This document shows, in pieces, positions 1 through 6,032 of a stretch of DNA of 6,096 nt. Source of the stretch: JAVKBW01 sp964352715 (lineage in GTDB: Bacteria; Pseudomonadota; Alphaproteobacteria; UBA8366; Aestuariispiraceae). A model generated the notes under the pieces. The model did no database searches. It saw only the letters and a program-made list of their open reading frames with translations, and had not been told where the DNA came from. Where the stretch lies: contig CAYGSU010000118.1 in the NCBI GenBank assembly GCA_964352715.1, positions 1-6,096 on the forward strand. The letters are read 5' to 3'. The translations under genes and the position numbers were made by a program. Position 1 is the first letter of the stretch; the number at the start of each line of letters is the position of its first letter.

Positions 1-263
1 GTAGCACCAAGGTCACCTTGGCAGAACGGCTATATTGAACGTAGTATCGGCTCTATCCGACGTGACCTGCTCGACCATGTTGTCGTGCTGAACGAGTACC
101 ATTTGCGGAAACTGCTGCGAAAGTACGCCGGTTACTACAACGGCGACCGGACGCATCTCGGACTAACAAAAGATACGCCGAGAGAACGTGCTGTAGAGGA
201 AATCGGAGACATCTTTTCAGTCCCGAAACTCGGTGGTCTGAACCACAATACGCCCGGATGTAA
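1..263 (+). pseudogene. 3' remnant of an integrase-core (DDE) transposase, left copy
   Basis: The window opens inside a reading frame that reads APRSPWQNGYIERSIGSIRR and continues with YYNGDRTHLGL and KLGGLNH. This is the C-terminal part of a retroviral-integrase-type transposase catalytic domain. The Glu of QNGYIER (codon 37-39) corresponds to the third acid of the DDE triad. The family normally ends in a GGLHHxYxRI-like tail and a stop. Here one base appears to be missing near 247-249, judged against the related copy at 5724-6002. Restoring it gives Tyr-Ala-Arg-Met and a TAA at 261-263, the probable original end. Without it the frame runs on to 519 in unrelated sequence antisense to the next gene. 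Homology with the right copy ends at GGGACA (272-277), so the element's right end probably lies there. The 5' part lies outside the window. The exact IS family is uncertain. Confidence 0.8.
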
Positions 264-281
264 TTTTAGTAGGGACAGCGT

Positions 282-308
282 CCATCCTGCACCTCGGGAC
301 CAGGATGG
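282..308 (-). terminator. Hairpin downstream of the CMD-cupin gene, possible terminator
   Basis: CCATCCTG (282-289) and CAGGATGG (301-308) form a perfect 8-bp stem around an 11-nt loop. It lies about 62 bp beyond the stop of the minus-strand CMD-cupin gene and just outside the transposase remnant. No T-run follows on either strand, so this is not a classical intrinsic terminator. It may instead stabilise the 3' end of the mRNA or be chance. Nothing else is recognisable between 264 and 370. Confidence 0.3.
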
Positions 309-370
309 CCGATGTGGCGCGTGTTGTAGTTATGCCTGTCTGTCGAGTCTGCCATACGCAAAATACCAAT

Positions 371-1159
371 TCAGATTTCTTCGGCACAGCGAGGCTTTTT
401 TGGCGTGTCTTTCCAGTGCAGGTGATCACTGTAGGCGACGTAAGTCCACAACAGCCGGTTCGGTACTTCCATGGTCACAACAGCCCCTTCTGGAATCAAC
501 ACCGCCTGTCCGGGCGTAAGCGTAACCGATTGGGCCGGGTCGGTTATCGTGATTGATCCTTCTAGCACATAGAGGAAATCGTCGAAGGCGAATTCGTAAT
601 CGGCGATCCGAATATGAGACAGTTCGGCGATTCCGGCCTGATAACGAGCGCCGGATCCGGGCCCGACCCACTCGCAAACACTTTGATGTCCCTTTCCGGC
701 ACTACGGAAGGTCTCAAAGATGGCGTCCTTTTTATCGAACACCTGAATAGCCCTATTTTTCTGTGAAGCGGATGGCGCAGTTTCCGAAAGTATGTCGCGA
801 GCAACATACATTGCCCGAAACCCGTTCGGAAGACCCGAGTACAACGCCGCAAGCGTTATTATTTCTCGAATTTCTTTAACTGGAATGCCGTGTTTCACGG
901 CAGCGCGGATGTAGGGTGCGAGATCCTCAGTGTTCCCGAGCACTGTGAACATTGCTATATTGAGGCGGAGCTTGAGATCGTCATTCATGCTTGATTCGCA
1001 CCAGGCGCGACCCCATAGAACCTCGGTCACGAAATCATGATACGGCTGATCGAAAGTGTTCGATTCTGATGTCAGAGTATCCAAGTACTTATCGCCAAGG
1101 ATATCACGACGTTTCTGTGCGCCTTTATTGCGGATTTCATCAGACAGGTCGTTTGGCAT
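371..1159 (-). CDS. CMD-like (carboxymuconolactone decarboxylase family) / EutQ-like cupin fusion protein
   Basis: A soluble protein of 262 residues with two domains and no signal peptide or membrane segment. Residues about 8-125 resemble the all-helical CMD/PcaC fold (a GDKYLD start, WGRAWC, LRLNIAMFTVLG, then IRAAVKHGIPVKEIREII and ALYSGLP). Residues about 165-250 form a cupin closest in pattern to EutQ (FAFDDFLYVLEGSITI, LTPGQAVLIPEGA, then LLWTYVAYSDHLHW). As in EutQ, it lacks the HxH metal motif of classical cupins. The CMD half also lacks the histidine that I recall in the ELxxHxRxAL motif (Tyr83 here) and the CxxC of AhpD-type members, so ordinary decarboxylase or peroxidase chemistry is doubtful. 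ATG 1159 is chosen because AAGGA precedes it at good spacing; the in-frame ATG at 1174 has no ribosome binding site. The start lies 2 bp after the Rieske stop codon, implying translational coupling. The substrate is unknown. Confidence 0.8.
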   Translation of the reverse strand: MPNDLSDEIRNKGAQKRRDILGDKYLDTLTSESNTFDQPYHDFVTEVLWGRAWCESSMNDDLKLRLNIAMFTVLGNTEDLAPYIRAAVKHGIPVKEIREIITLAALYSGLPNGFRAMYVARDILSETAPSASQKNRAIQVFDKKDAIFETFRSAGKGHQSVCEWVGPGSGARYQAGIAELSHIRIADYEFAFDDFLYVLEGSITITDPAQSVTLTPGQAVLIPEGAVVTMEVPNRLLWTYVAYSDHLHWKDTPKKPRCAEEI

Positions 1160-1161
1160 TG

Positions 1162-2361
1162 CTATTCCTTGCATATCGCGTGGATAACTTGCTGTGACAG
1201 TTCATGGGCCGGCACTTCCCAGGCTGGTGACATTCTTGACCCATCAAAGGCCACCGATCGGCGGCCGCGCTGCAATCGCTCGAGCAGTTCGACATCCTCA
1301 AGATTGAGGTTGTGCCACATGCTGATCAATTCCTCGCGGCCCCGGGCGTGGTCGGAACTGGTTTGCGCTTCATCGCCCACGACAAAGAAATGTAGTTCCT
1401 CCAGGGTCTCGTCGGGGCTAACCGGATAGGTCGCGAGCACCACGAACTGGTCTGCATAGACCTCTGCGGCGAAGTTTGGAAACGCGGCGAACCACATGCC
1501 GCGCCGGACATCTTCTTCCGAAAGGTTCGGATAGTGGGGCAGGCCATCGCCCCGGCCTTCGGTCAGGTGCGGCGCGATGTAGTCGTTGTAGAACACATGG
1601 TGCGTCCATTCGCCTGACCATCGGATTTCCATCGGCGCATGTGCGATGAGGCGCGGATGCGCGGCGAACACATGATAGCCTTCCATGAAGTTTTCCAGGA
1701 TCAACTTCCAGTTAGACTTGATTCTGTAACTTGTTTTACCAATCCACCGGATTAGTGAGAAATCGAACTGCTGGGTCCTGTCGAGCAGAGGCTTCAGAAA
1801 CTCGAGAAGGTCTGGCGCCTTGCCCGACAAATCAACGAAGTGACATCCATTCCAACTCGCGGTGCGTATGGCATGAAGATTGAGCCGGTCATCTCCAGCG
1901 GCCGGAAACTTTTCGGTCTGATTGGCACCATTGAAGTGAGGGCGTGAGCGAATCGTGCCGTCAAGCCGGTAGCCCCAGGCGTGATACGGGCATATGATAG
2001 CGGTTTTTTGACACGGTGCATCAATCAGCTGGGTACCCCGGTGCCGACAGACGTTGTGAAAGGCGCGGACCTCTCCGTCGTTGCCACGGGTCAGGAAAAT
2101 AGGTGTGCCGGCTATGTCTATCGGTTTGATGTCGCCGGTTTTCGGCACGTCGCCGTCGGCACCGGCAAAGACCCAATTTCGGGCTAGAATCCGTCTGTTT
2201 TCGAGATCGAGCCATTCAGCGGACTGATACGCAGCATTTGGTAGTCCTGATAGATCGTCAATGGACGAGAAAGTCTGTCGGATACCGTCTTCGCCGATAA
2301 TTTCTGCGACGTTGCGGTAAGCGGGACTGGTGGCATCAAGAAACTTTTGAATTTTGCTCAT
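1162..2361 (-). CDS. Rieske non-heme iron oxygenase, alpha (catalytic) subunit
   Basis: A cytoplasmic oxygenase of 399 residues, close to full family length. It should use O2 and electrons from a separate reductase to hydroxylate or demethylate a substrate. The N-terminal Rieske [2Fe-2S] domain has Cys105-x-His107 and Cys124-x2-His127 (NVCRHRG and CPYHAWGY). The catalytic domain has NFMEGYHVFAAH, giving iron ligands His230 and His235, with Asp356 of LEDVELLERLQRG as the probable third ligand. Glu227 takes the place of the Asp that links Rieske and iron centres in ring dioxygenases; I recall a Glu there in CntA-type quaternary-amine oxygenases. The neighbouring dehydrogenase also points to an N-methylated substrate, but an aromatic one is not excluded. 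ATG 2361 follows a weak AAAGA; a TTG two codons upstream is less likely. It is the first gene of a two-gene unit with the CMD-cupin gene. No reductase gene is present. Confidence 0.93.
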   Translation of the reverse strand: MSKIQKFLDATSPAYRNVAEIIGEDGIRQTFSSIDDLSGLPNAAYQSAEWLDLENRRILARNWVFAGADGDVPKTGDIKPIDIAGTPIFLTRGNDGEVRAFHNVCRHRGTQLIDAPCQKTAIICPYHAWGYRLDGTIRSRPHFNGANQTEKFPAAGDDRLNLHAIRTASWNGCHFVDLSGKAPDLLEFLKPLLDRTQQFDFSLIRWIGKTSYRIKSNWKLILENFMEGYHVFAAHPRLIAHAPMEIRWSGEWTHHVFYNDYIAPHLTEGRGDGLPHYPNLSEEDVRRGMWFAAFPNFAAEVYADQFVVLATYPVSPDETLEELHFFVVGDEAQTSSDHARGREELISMWHNLNLEDVELLERLQRGRRSVAFDGSRMSPAWEVPAHELSQQVIHAICKE

Positions 2362-2365
2362 GATC

Positions 2366-2377
2366 AATCTTTAGATT
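2366..2377. promoter_or_regulatory. Small inverted repeat AATCT-TT-AGATT, candidate operator
   Basis: A perfect 5-bp inverted repeat with a 2-bp centre lies just upstream of the Rieske start codon and overlaps its weak ribosome binding site. XRE-family dimers often bind short palindromes of this size. In an AT-rich gap such a repeat could arise by chance. Confidence 0.25.
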
Positions 2378-2394
2378 TTTAATTGCTCATTAGG

Positions 2395-2416
2395 AAAATA
2401 TATGCTTATAAATTTT
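2395..2416. promoter_or_regulatory. Imperfect inverted repeat overlapping the -10 region, candidate operator
   Basis: AAAATATAT (2395-2403) and ATAAATTTT (2408-2416) are inverted arms matching at 8 of 9 positions around GCTT. The repeat covers the plus-strand -10 candidate and ends one base before the regulator's ATG, so a protein bound here would block regulator transcription and lie between both promoters. Autoregulation by the XRE-cupin protein is the natural inference. The repeat is made almost wholly of A and T, which lowers its significance. Confidence 0.35.
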
Positions 2417-2417
2417 C

Positions 2418-3041
2418 ATGAAAGTCAATAAAACAAAATTGAAAGCACACACTGAGCAAGTTTCTCGGTTTGGTGAGGATTTGCGCGCCTTGCGCCGTGC
2501 GCAGAAACTGAAGTTGGCTGATCTTGCTGAAATGACAGGAAAGTCCGTCGGCTATCTTTCCAAGGTTGAACGCGGTCTGGCGAGGCCCTCGGTGACGGCC
2601 TTGCAGGAAATCGCGCAAGCCCTTGGCGTTCCGGTCGGCTGGTTCTTTGATAGCGACGGGCCAGTTCCGGCAGATGAACGCCCTTTCATCGTGCGTAAGG
2701 ACCGGCGTCGCAAGCTGACCTATTCCGGCATTACCGATACCGAATACATGGGGTTCAAGGATCACCTCCTTTCAGCCACTTTGGATAGCCAATTGGCGCT
2801 TGGCATTTCAACCTATGACGAGGGCGGCAGCACCGGGGATGATGCCTACACCCACGAAGGTGAGGAAGCCGGATACCTGCTCGAGGGGCGAATTGTCATC
2901 GAGCTTGACGGTAAGCATTTCGAACTTGAGCCAGGTGACAGCTTCTCGTTTTCAGCCAACATTCCGCACCGCTATTTCAATCCCGGTCCCGGCCCTGCGA
3001 AACTGATATGGGCAAACACGCCGATCTCTCTCAAAAGGTAA
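2418..3041 (+). CDS. XRE-family transcriptional regulator with C-terminal cupin sensor domain
   Basis: A protein of 207 residues with the layout of PuuR-like regulators. Residues about 16-77 form the XRE helix-turn-helix (FGEDLRALRRAQKLKLADLA, then SVGYLSKVERGLARPSVTAL). A linker leads to a cupin_2 domain at about 127-201 (THEGEEAGYLLEGRIVIELDG, LEPGDSFSF, then IPHRYFNPG). His146, Glu150 and His184 sit where cupins bind a metal or small ligand. Such proteins typically repress catabolic operons until an inducer binds the cupin. Here it sits between the divergent units and is the first gene of the plus-strand unit, so it probably controls both, and itself. ATG 2418 has no ribosome binding site. 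It is nonetheless preferred because the next in-frame ATG, in AEMTGKS, would cut away half of the DNA-binding domain; a leaderless transcript would explain it. The inducer is unknown; the cluster's substrate or a product is likely. Confidence 0.93.
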   Translation: MKVNKTKLKAHTEQVSRFGEDLRALRRAQKLKLADLAEMTGKSVGYLSKVERGLARPSVTALQEIAQALGVPVGWFFDSDGPVPADERPFIVRKDRRRKLTYSGITDTEYMGFKDHLLSATLDSQLALGISTYDEGGSTGDDAYTHEGEEAGYLLEGRIVIELDGKHFELEPGDSFSFSANIPHRYFNPGPGPAKLIWANTPISLKR

Positions 3042-3046
3042 CATCA

Positions 3047-5443
3047 ATGCAAGACTACGCGCGCGTCGTTGTTATCGGCGGCGGCAATATGGGGGCCGGT
3101 GTGCTCTACCATCTTGCGCTTGAAGGCTGGACCGACTGCGTTCTGATCGAAAAGGCAGAACTTACCAGCGGGGCGACGTGGCATGCCGCCGGTCTGGTTT
3201 CCCGAATGGTGGGGGGCTATTCGCTAGGGTCAATGCATGACTATGCGGTCGATCTGTACAAGAAGATTGAGCGAGAGACCGGACAGAGCGTCAGCTGGCA
3301 TGGCTGTGGCTCTTTAAGGGTCGCGACAAGCCCGGCACATATGGACTGGATCAACCATATCCGCGATGCGGTGCTGGCGCGTGGGCAAGAGGTGCACATT
3401 ATCAGCCCTGACGAGGTTAAACGCCTGAACCCGCTGTATGACATCGAAGCGGCGGGCGTTCTGGGCGCGGTTTATACACCTGATGACGGTCACGTCGATC
3501 CGTCGGGTACCTGTCAGGCCATGGCAAAGGGCGCGCGCGATCTCGGCGCGAAGGTTATCCGCAACACCCGCGTAACGGCAGTGACGCAATTGCCTTCGGG
3601 CGAATGGGAAGTGGCCACCGATCAAGGTTCGATAACCTGCGAACATGTGGTCAATGCCGGCGGTTATCACGCGCGCCAGGTCGGCGCGATGTCAGGATTG
3701 GACTTACCGATCACGACGATGCTGCACCATTATGTCGTCACTGACGCCGTACCTGAATTCGCCGCGATGGATTTCGAGATACCCGTCACTCGGGATGATT
3801 ATTTCTGCGGCTATATAAGGCGCGAACAGGGTTCGGCTCTGATCGGGCTTTATGACAAGCAGGATCCGCAATCGGTCTGGCTGGATGGCTGCCCCTGGGA
3901 CAGCGCCAATGAACTGTTCGAACCCAACTGGGACGGGATCACGCCTTGGCTGGAGAACTGTTTCGAACGCATGCCTGCCCTGATGAACCGCGGCATCAAG
4001 CGCGTGGTGAATGGCGGCATTACCTACACGCCGGACGGGGCGATGTTGCTGGGACCGGCGCCCGGCTTGCGAAACTCATGGCTGGCTTGCGGGGCCACGG
4101 TGGGAATTGCCTGGGGACCGGGGGCGGGGCACGCGCTGGCGCAATGGATCGTGCACGGCTCGGCGGATCTCTCGACCAGAGCCTTCGATCCCCGCCGGTT
4201 CGGCATCTGGGCGGATGTTGCGTTCGCCCATGCCCGTGCCAAGGAAGACTATACGTTGCGGCAGGCAATGCCCTATCCGCAGCACCAGATGCACGAAGGG
4301 CGCGGCATTAAACTGTCGGGTGCGTATGAACGTGCGGCGGCACTGGGCGCCACGTTCGAAGAGGCAGGCGGCTGGGAACGTCCACGCCTTTACGATGCTG
4401 AATCGCTGACGTGGCGGCGCGATGCAACCTTTCAGCAAATTGCACAAGAATGCGATGCGGTTCGCAACCGTGTCGGGATTGGAGATTTTTCGGCTTTTGC
4501 AAAATTCAAAATCCAAGGCCCGGGGGCCGAAGCATTTCTGAACGCTGTCTGCGCCAACAAGATGCCTGCAGAAGGCCGCACCTGCCTGACGCTGATGTTG
4601 AACCGGCGCGGTACGATCGAAGGCGAGGCGACAATTGTCCGCACCGGACCGGAAAGCTTCTATTTCGTTACCGGTGGACCGTCGGAACGGCGGGTCTGGG
4701 ACTGGCTGACCCTGCATTGCGGGGTTGCCATGGACGGTTGCACCATCACAAACGTCACCGATGAAACCGGAATCCTTGTTGTGGCGGGCCCAAAGGCGCG
4801 CGAGGTCCTTGCCACCTGCACCGATGACGATGTCAGCAACGCCGCCCTGCGCTGGATGCGGGCGGCAACCATCACCGTTGCCGGAATCCCGCTTCTGGCG
4901 ATGCGTATCAGCTTTTCCGGTGAACTGGCGTATGAGTTGCACGCGCCGAACGACCGGTTGGGTGACCTGTGGGACGCGCTATGGCAAGCTGGGGAACCTC
5001 ACGAGATCGGCCCGTTTGGGTCAAAAGCGCTCGACAGCTTACGGATTGAGAAGTTCTATCGCGGTGGGCACGAATTGGCTAATGACGCAAGCCACAAGGA
5101 TGTGGATCAGATGCGGTTCGCCGATCTGACCAAGGATTTCGTCGGCAAGGATGCGATGTTGGCACGCGAGCCTCGCAGCAAGATTGCGCTGTTGGCGCTG
5201 GAGAGCGAAGAGACCGATGCGTTGATGGGTGAGGCGGTGTTCATGGGCAACCGCCTTGTGGGCTCGATCACCTCGTCGGCATATGGCCATAGTGTCGGAC
5301 AGAGCCTTGCCATCGCGTTTCTGCGTGACGGCGCGCGCGATCCGGGGACAGCGCTGAAGATATCTCTCCTGGGCAAAACCGTCGCGGCCAGAGTGCTGCC
5401 GGATGCGCCATGGGATCCGGAAAACGAACGTCTTCGCCAATGA
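3047..5443 (+). CDS. FAD-dependent dimethylglycine/sarcosine dehydrogenase-like protein with GcvT folate-binding domains
   Basis: A protein of 798 residues, the usual length for the DMGDH/SARDH family. It should oxidise an N-methyl group of an amine and transfer the one-carbon unit to tetrahydrofolate. Residues 1-370 form the DAO-type FAD domain: VVVIGGGNMGAG is the dinucleotide-binding loop, SGATWHAAGLV carries His46, which matches the covalently flavinylated His of the family, and the domain closes with ITYTPDGAMLLGPAPG and WGPGAGHALAQWIVHG. An FAO_M-like linker follows to about 435. The GcvT domain spans about 436-690 (GIGDFSAFAKFKIQGPGAEA, LMLNRRGTIEGE, GPKAREVL, SFSGELAYELHAP), and its C-terminal barrel about 695-795. 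Glu527 occupies a position where I recall Asp in related enzymes. ATG 3047 is preferred over 3008 because AAAGG stands 8 bp upstream. It lies 5 bp after the regulator stop, so the two are cotranscribed. The actual substrate (dimethylglycine, sarcosine, another methylamine) cannot be read from sequence. Confidence 0.92.
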   Translation: MQDYARVVVIGGGNMGAGVLYHLALEGWTDCVLIEKAELTSGATWHAAGLVSRMVGGYSLGSMHDYAVDLYKKIERETGQSVSWHGCGSLRVATSPAHMDWINHIRDAVLARGQEVHIISPDEVKRLNPLYDIEAAGVLGAVYTPDDGHVDPSGTCQAMAKGARDLGAKVIRNTRVTAVTQLPSGEWEVATDQGSITCEHVVNAGGYHARQVGAMSGLDLPITTMLHHYVVTDAVPEFAAMDFEIPVTRDDYFCGYIRREQGSALIGLYDKQDPQSVWLDGCPWDSANELFEPNWDGITPWLENCFERMPALMNRGIKRVVNGGITYTPDGAMLLGPAPGLRNSWLACGATVGIAWGPGAGHALAQWIVHGSADLSTRAFDPRRFGIWADVAFAHARAKEDYTLRQAMPYPQHQMHEGRGIKLSGAYERAAALGATFEEAGGWERPRLYDAESLTWRRDATFQQIAQECDAVRNRVGIGDFSAFAKFKIQGPGAEAFLNAVCANKMPAEGRTCLTLMLNRRGTIEGEATIVRTGPESFYFVTGGPSERRVWDWLTLHCGVAMDGCTITNVTDETGILVVAGPKAREVLATCTDDDVSNAALRWMRAATITVAGIPLLAMRISFSGELAYELHAPNDRLGDLWDALWQAGEPHEIGPFGSKALDSLRIEKFYRGGHELANDASHKDVDQMRFADLTKDFVGKDAMLAREPRSKIALLALESEETDALMGEAVFMGNRLVGSITSSAYGHSVGQSLAIAFLRDGARDPGTALKISLLGKTVAARVLPDAPWDPENERLRQ

Positions 5444-5523
5444 TGTGTTCACGCTAGAAGAAGCCCAACTCATGATGCTGCCTGATATCATGCATGCTGT
5501 TGTTCTGACAGGCCATGGCGGGC

Positions 5524-5582
5524 TGAGGTGCCCCTCGATTTGTAGACGCTTTCTTCCCTGAATTTGAGGCGAGGAGGCCGAC
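5524..5582 (+). mobile_element. Possible left end and leader of an IS3-type element
   Basis: The segment starts with TGAGGTGCCCC, resembling the TG-initiated terminal repeats of IS3-family elements. It ends with a strong ribosome binding site (AGGAGG, 5572-5577) 5 bp before the OrfA-like start. No matching inverted end was found downstream in the window, so the boundary is a guess. The bases between the dehydrogenase stop and this point (5444-5523) hold no gene; they contain only a weak 6-bp stem, CATGAT/ATCATG (5471-5492). Confidence 0.35.
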
Positions 5583-6011
5583 ATGGGCAAAGCAAATTTC
5601 AGCGACGATTTCAAACGTGATGCGGTGCGTCAGATTACCGAACACCTTTTGCGCGACCAGGATGCATCGTATGGAAACATTTACAAGAAACGACTCAAGA
5701 TGATGGTGATACGCGATGGCTCGGTCGCACCGAGATCGCTGTATCAGAATGCAAATGTTGATTGCGTAATCGGAACGATCCGATGTGACCTGCTTGACCA
5801 AGTCGTCGTGCTGAATGAACAGCATTTTCGAACACTGCTTCTTTAGTATGCCGAATATTACAACGGTGATCGAACTCAATTGGTATTGGGAAAAGATACG
5901 CCTAGCGAACGGTCTGTCCAGGCTACTGGAATCAACACTTCCCTTCCGAGGCTTGGCGGACTACATCACCGATACGCCCGGATTAAGTTTCTAGTAGGGA
6001 CAATCATCTGA
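5583..6011 (+). pseudogene. Chimeric, decayed transposase: OrfA-like N-terminus joined to an integrase-core C-terminus, right copy
   Basis: The frame starts with MGKANFSDDFKRDAVRQITE, the beginning of an IS3-type OrfA helix-turn-helix protein. After residue 20 (about 5643) it switches straight to LLRDQDASYGNIYKKRLK, the region of the second catalytic Asp in an integrase core. It continues through APRSLYQNANVDCVIGTIR to LLDQVVVLNEQHFRTLLL, where an in-frame TAG (5844-5846) interrupts it. Beyond the stop it goes on as YAEYYNGDRTQL and LPRLGGLHHRYARIKF, to a TGA at 6009-6011. The catalytic Glu is Asp here (codon 5760-5762), and the middle of OrfA and the start of the integrase are missing. The part from 5724 to 6002 is homologous to the left copy: 100 of 135 bases match by hand count between 46-180 and 5769-5903. 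It is not expected to make active transposase, although its ribosome binding site and first 87 codons are open. Confidence 0.8.
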
Positions 6012-6032
6012 GCAACGTTCGTGCAACGTTGC
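6012..6032. repeat. GCAACGTT tandem motif
   Basis: GCAACGTT occurs at 6012-6019 and again at 6023-6030, 11 bp apart (one helical turn). The second copy extends to the palindrome GCAACGTTGC. It lies just after the transposase relic. It may be a small protein-binding site or chance. Nothing else recognisable was seen from 6033 to the end of the window. Confidence 0.25.

Larger units (their letters stand above)
2362..2417. promoter_or_regulatory. Divergent promoter/operator region between the Rieske gene and the regulator
   Basis: This 56-bp gap is far more AT-rich than the flanking genes and must carry both divergent promoters or parts of them. On the plus strand, TTGCTC (2383-2388) and TATAAA (2407-2412) are 18 bp apart. 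A start point near 2418-2419 would make the regulator mRNA leaderless, consistent with the lack of a Shine-Dalgarno sequence there. On the minus strand, TTGACT (2423-2428) lies inside the regulator's first codons, with a TATATT-like box about 20 bp on, a rather long spacer. Both assignments are by eye. Confidence 0.45.

Noticed and set aside
85..519. A 144-codon plus-strand frame taken as a complete protein
   Set aside because: Homology starts before its first ATG and ends near 260. The rest is frameshifted read-through antisense to the CMD-cupin gene.
2406..2765. Minus-strand open frame of 119 codons
   Set aside because: It is antisense to the regulator's helix-turn-helix region, has no known motif, and overlaps the divergent promoter.
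3008..3046. Upstream ATG at 3008 as the dehydrogenase start
   Set aside because: It lies inside the regulator gene, has no ribosome binding site, and adds 13 residues ahead of the FAD-binding strand. ATG 3047 has AAAGG at proper spacing.
4076..4942. Long minus-strand open frame of 288 codons
   Set aside because: It lies fully antisense to the well-supported dehydrogenase, is rich in Arg, Pro and Ala as expected for a GC-biased shadow frame, and shows no recognisable domain.
5471..5492. Terminator after the dehydrogenase
   Set aside because: The CATGAT/ATCATG stem is only 6 bp, AT-containing, with a 10-nt loop and no T-run.
5454..5879. Minus-strand open frame of 141 codons over the right relic
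   Set aside because: It is opposite clear transposase homology and has no protein features of its own.
1..6011. Active composite transposon carrying the catabolic genes
   Set aside because: Both transposase relics are broken, diverged from each other, and show no paired terminal repeats or target duplications in the window.
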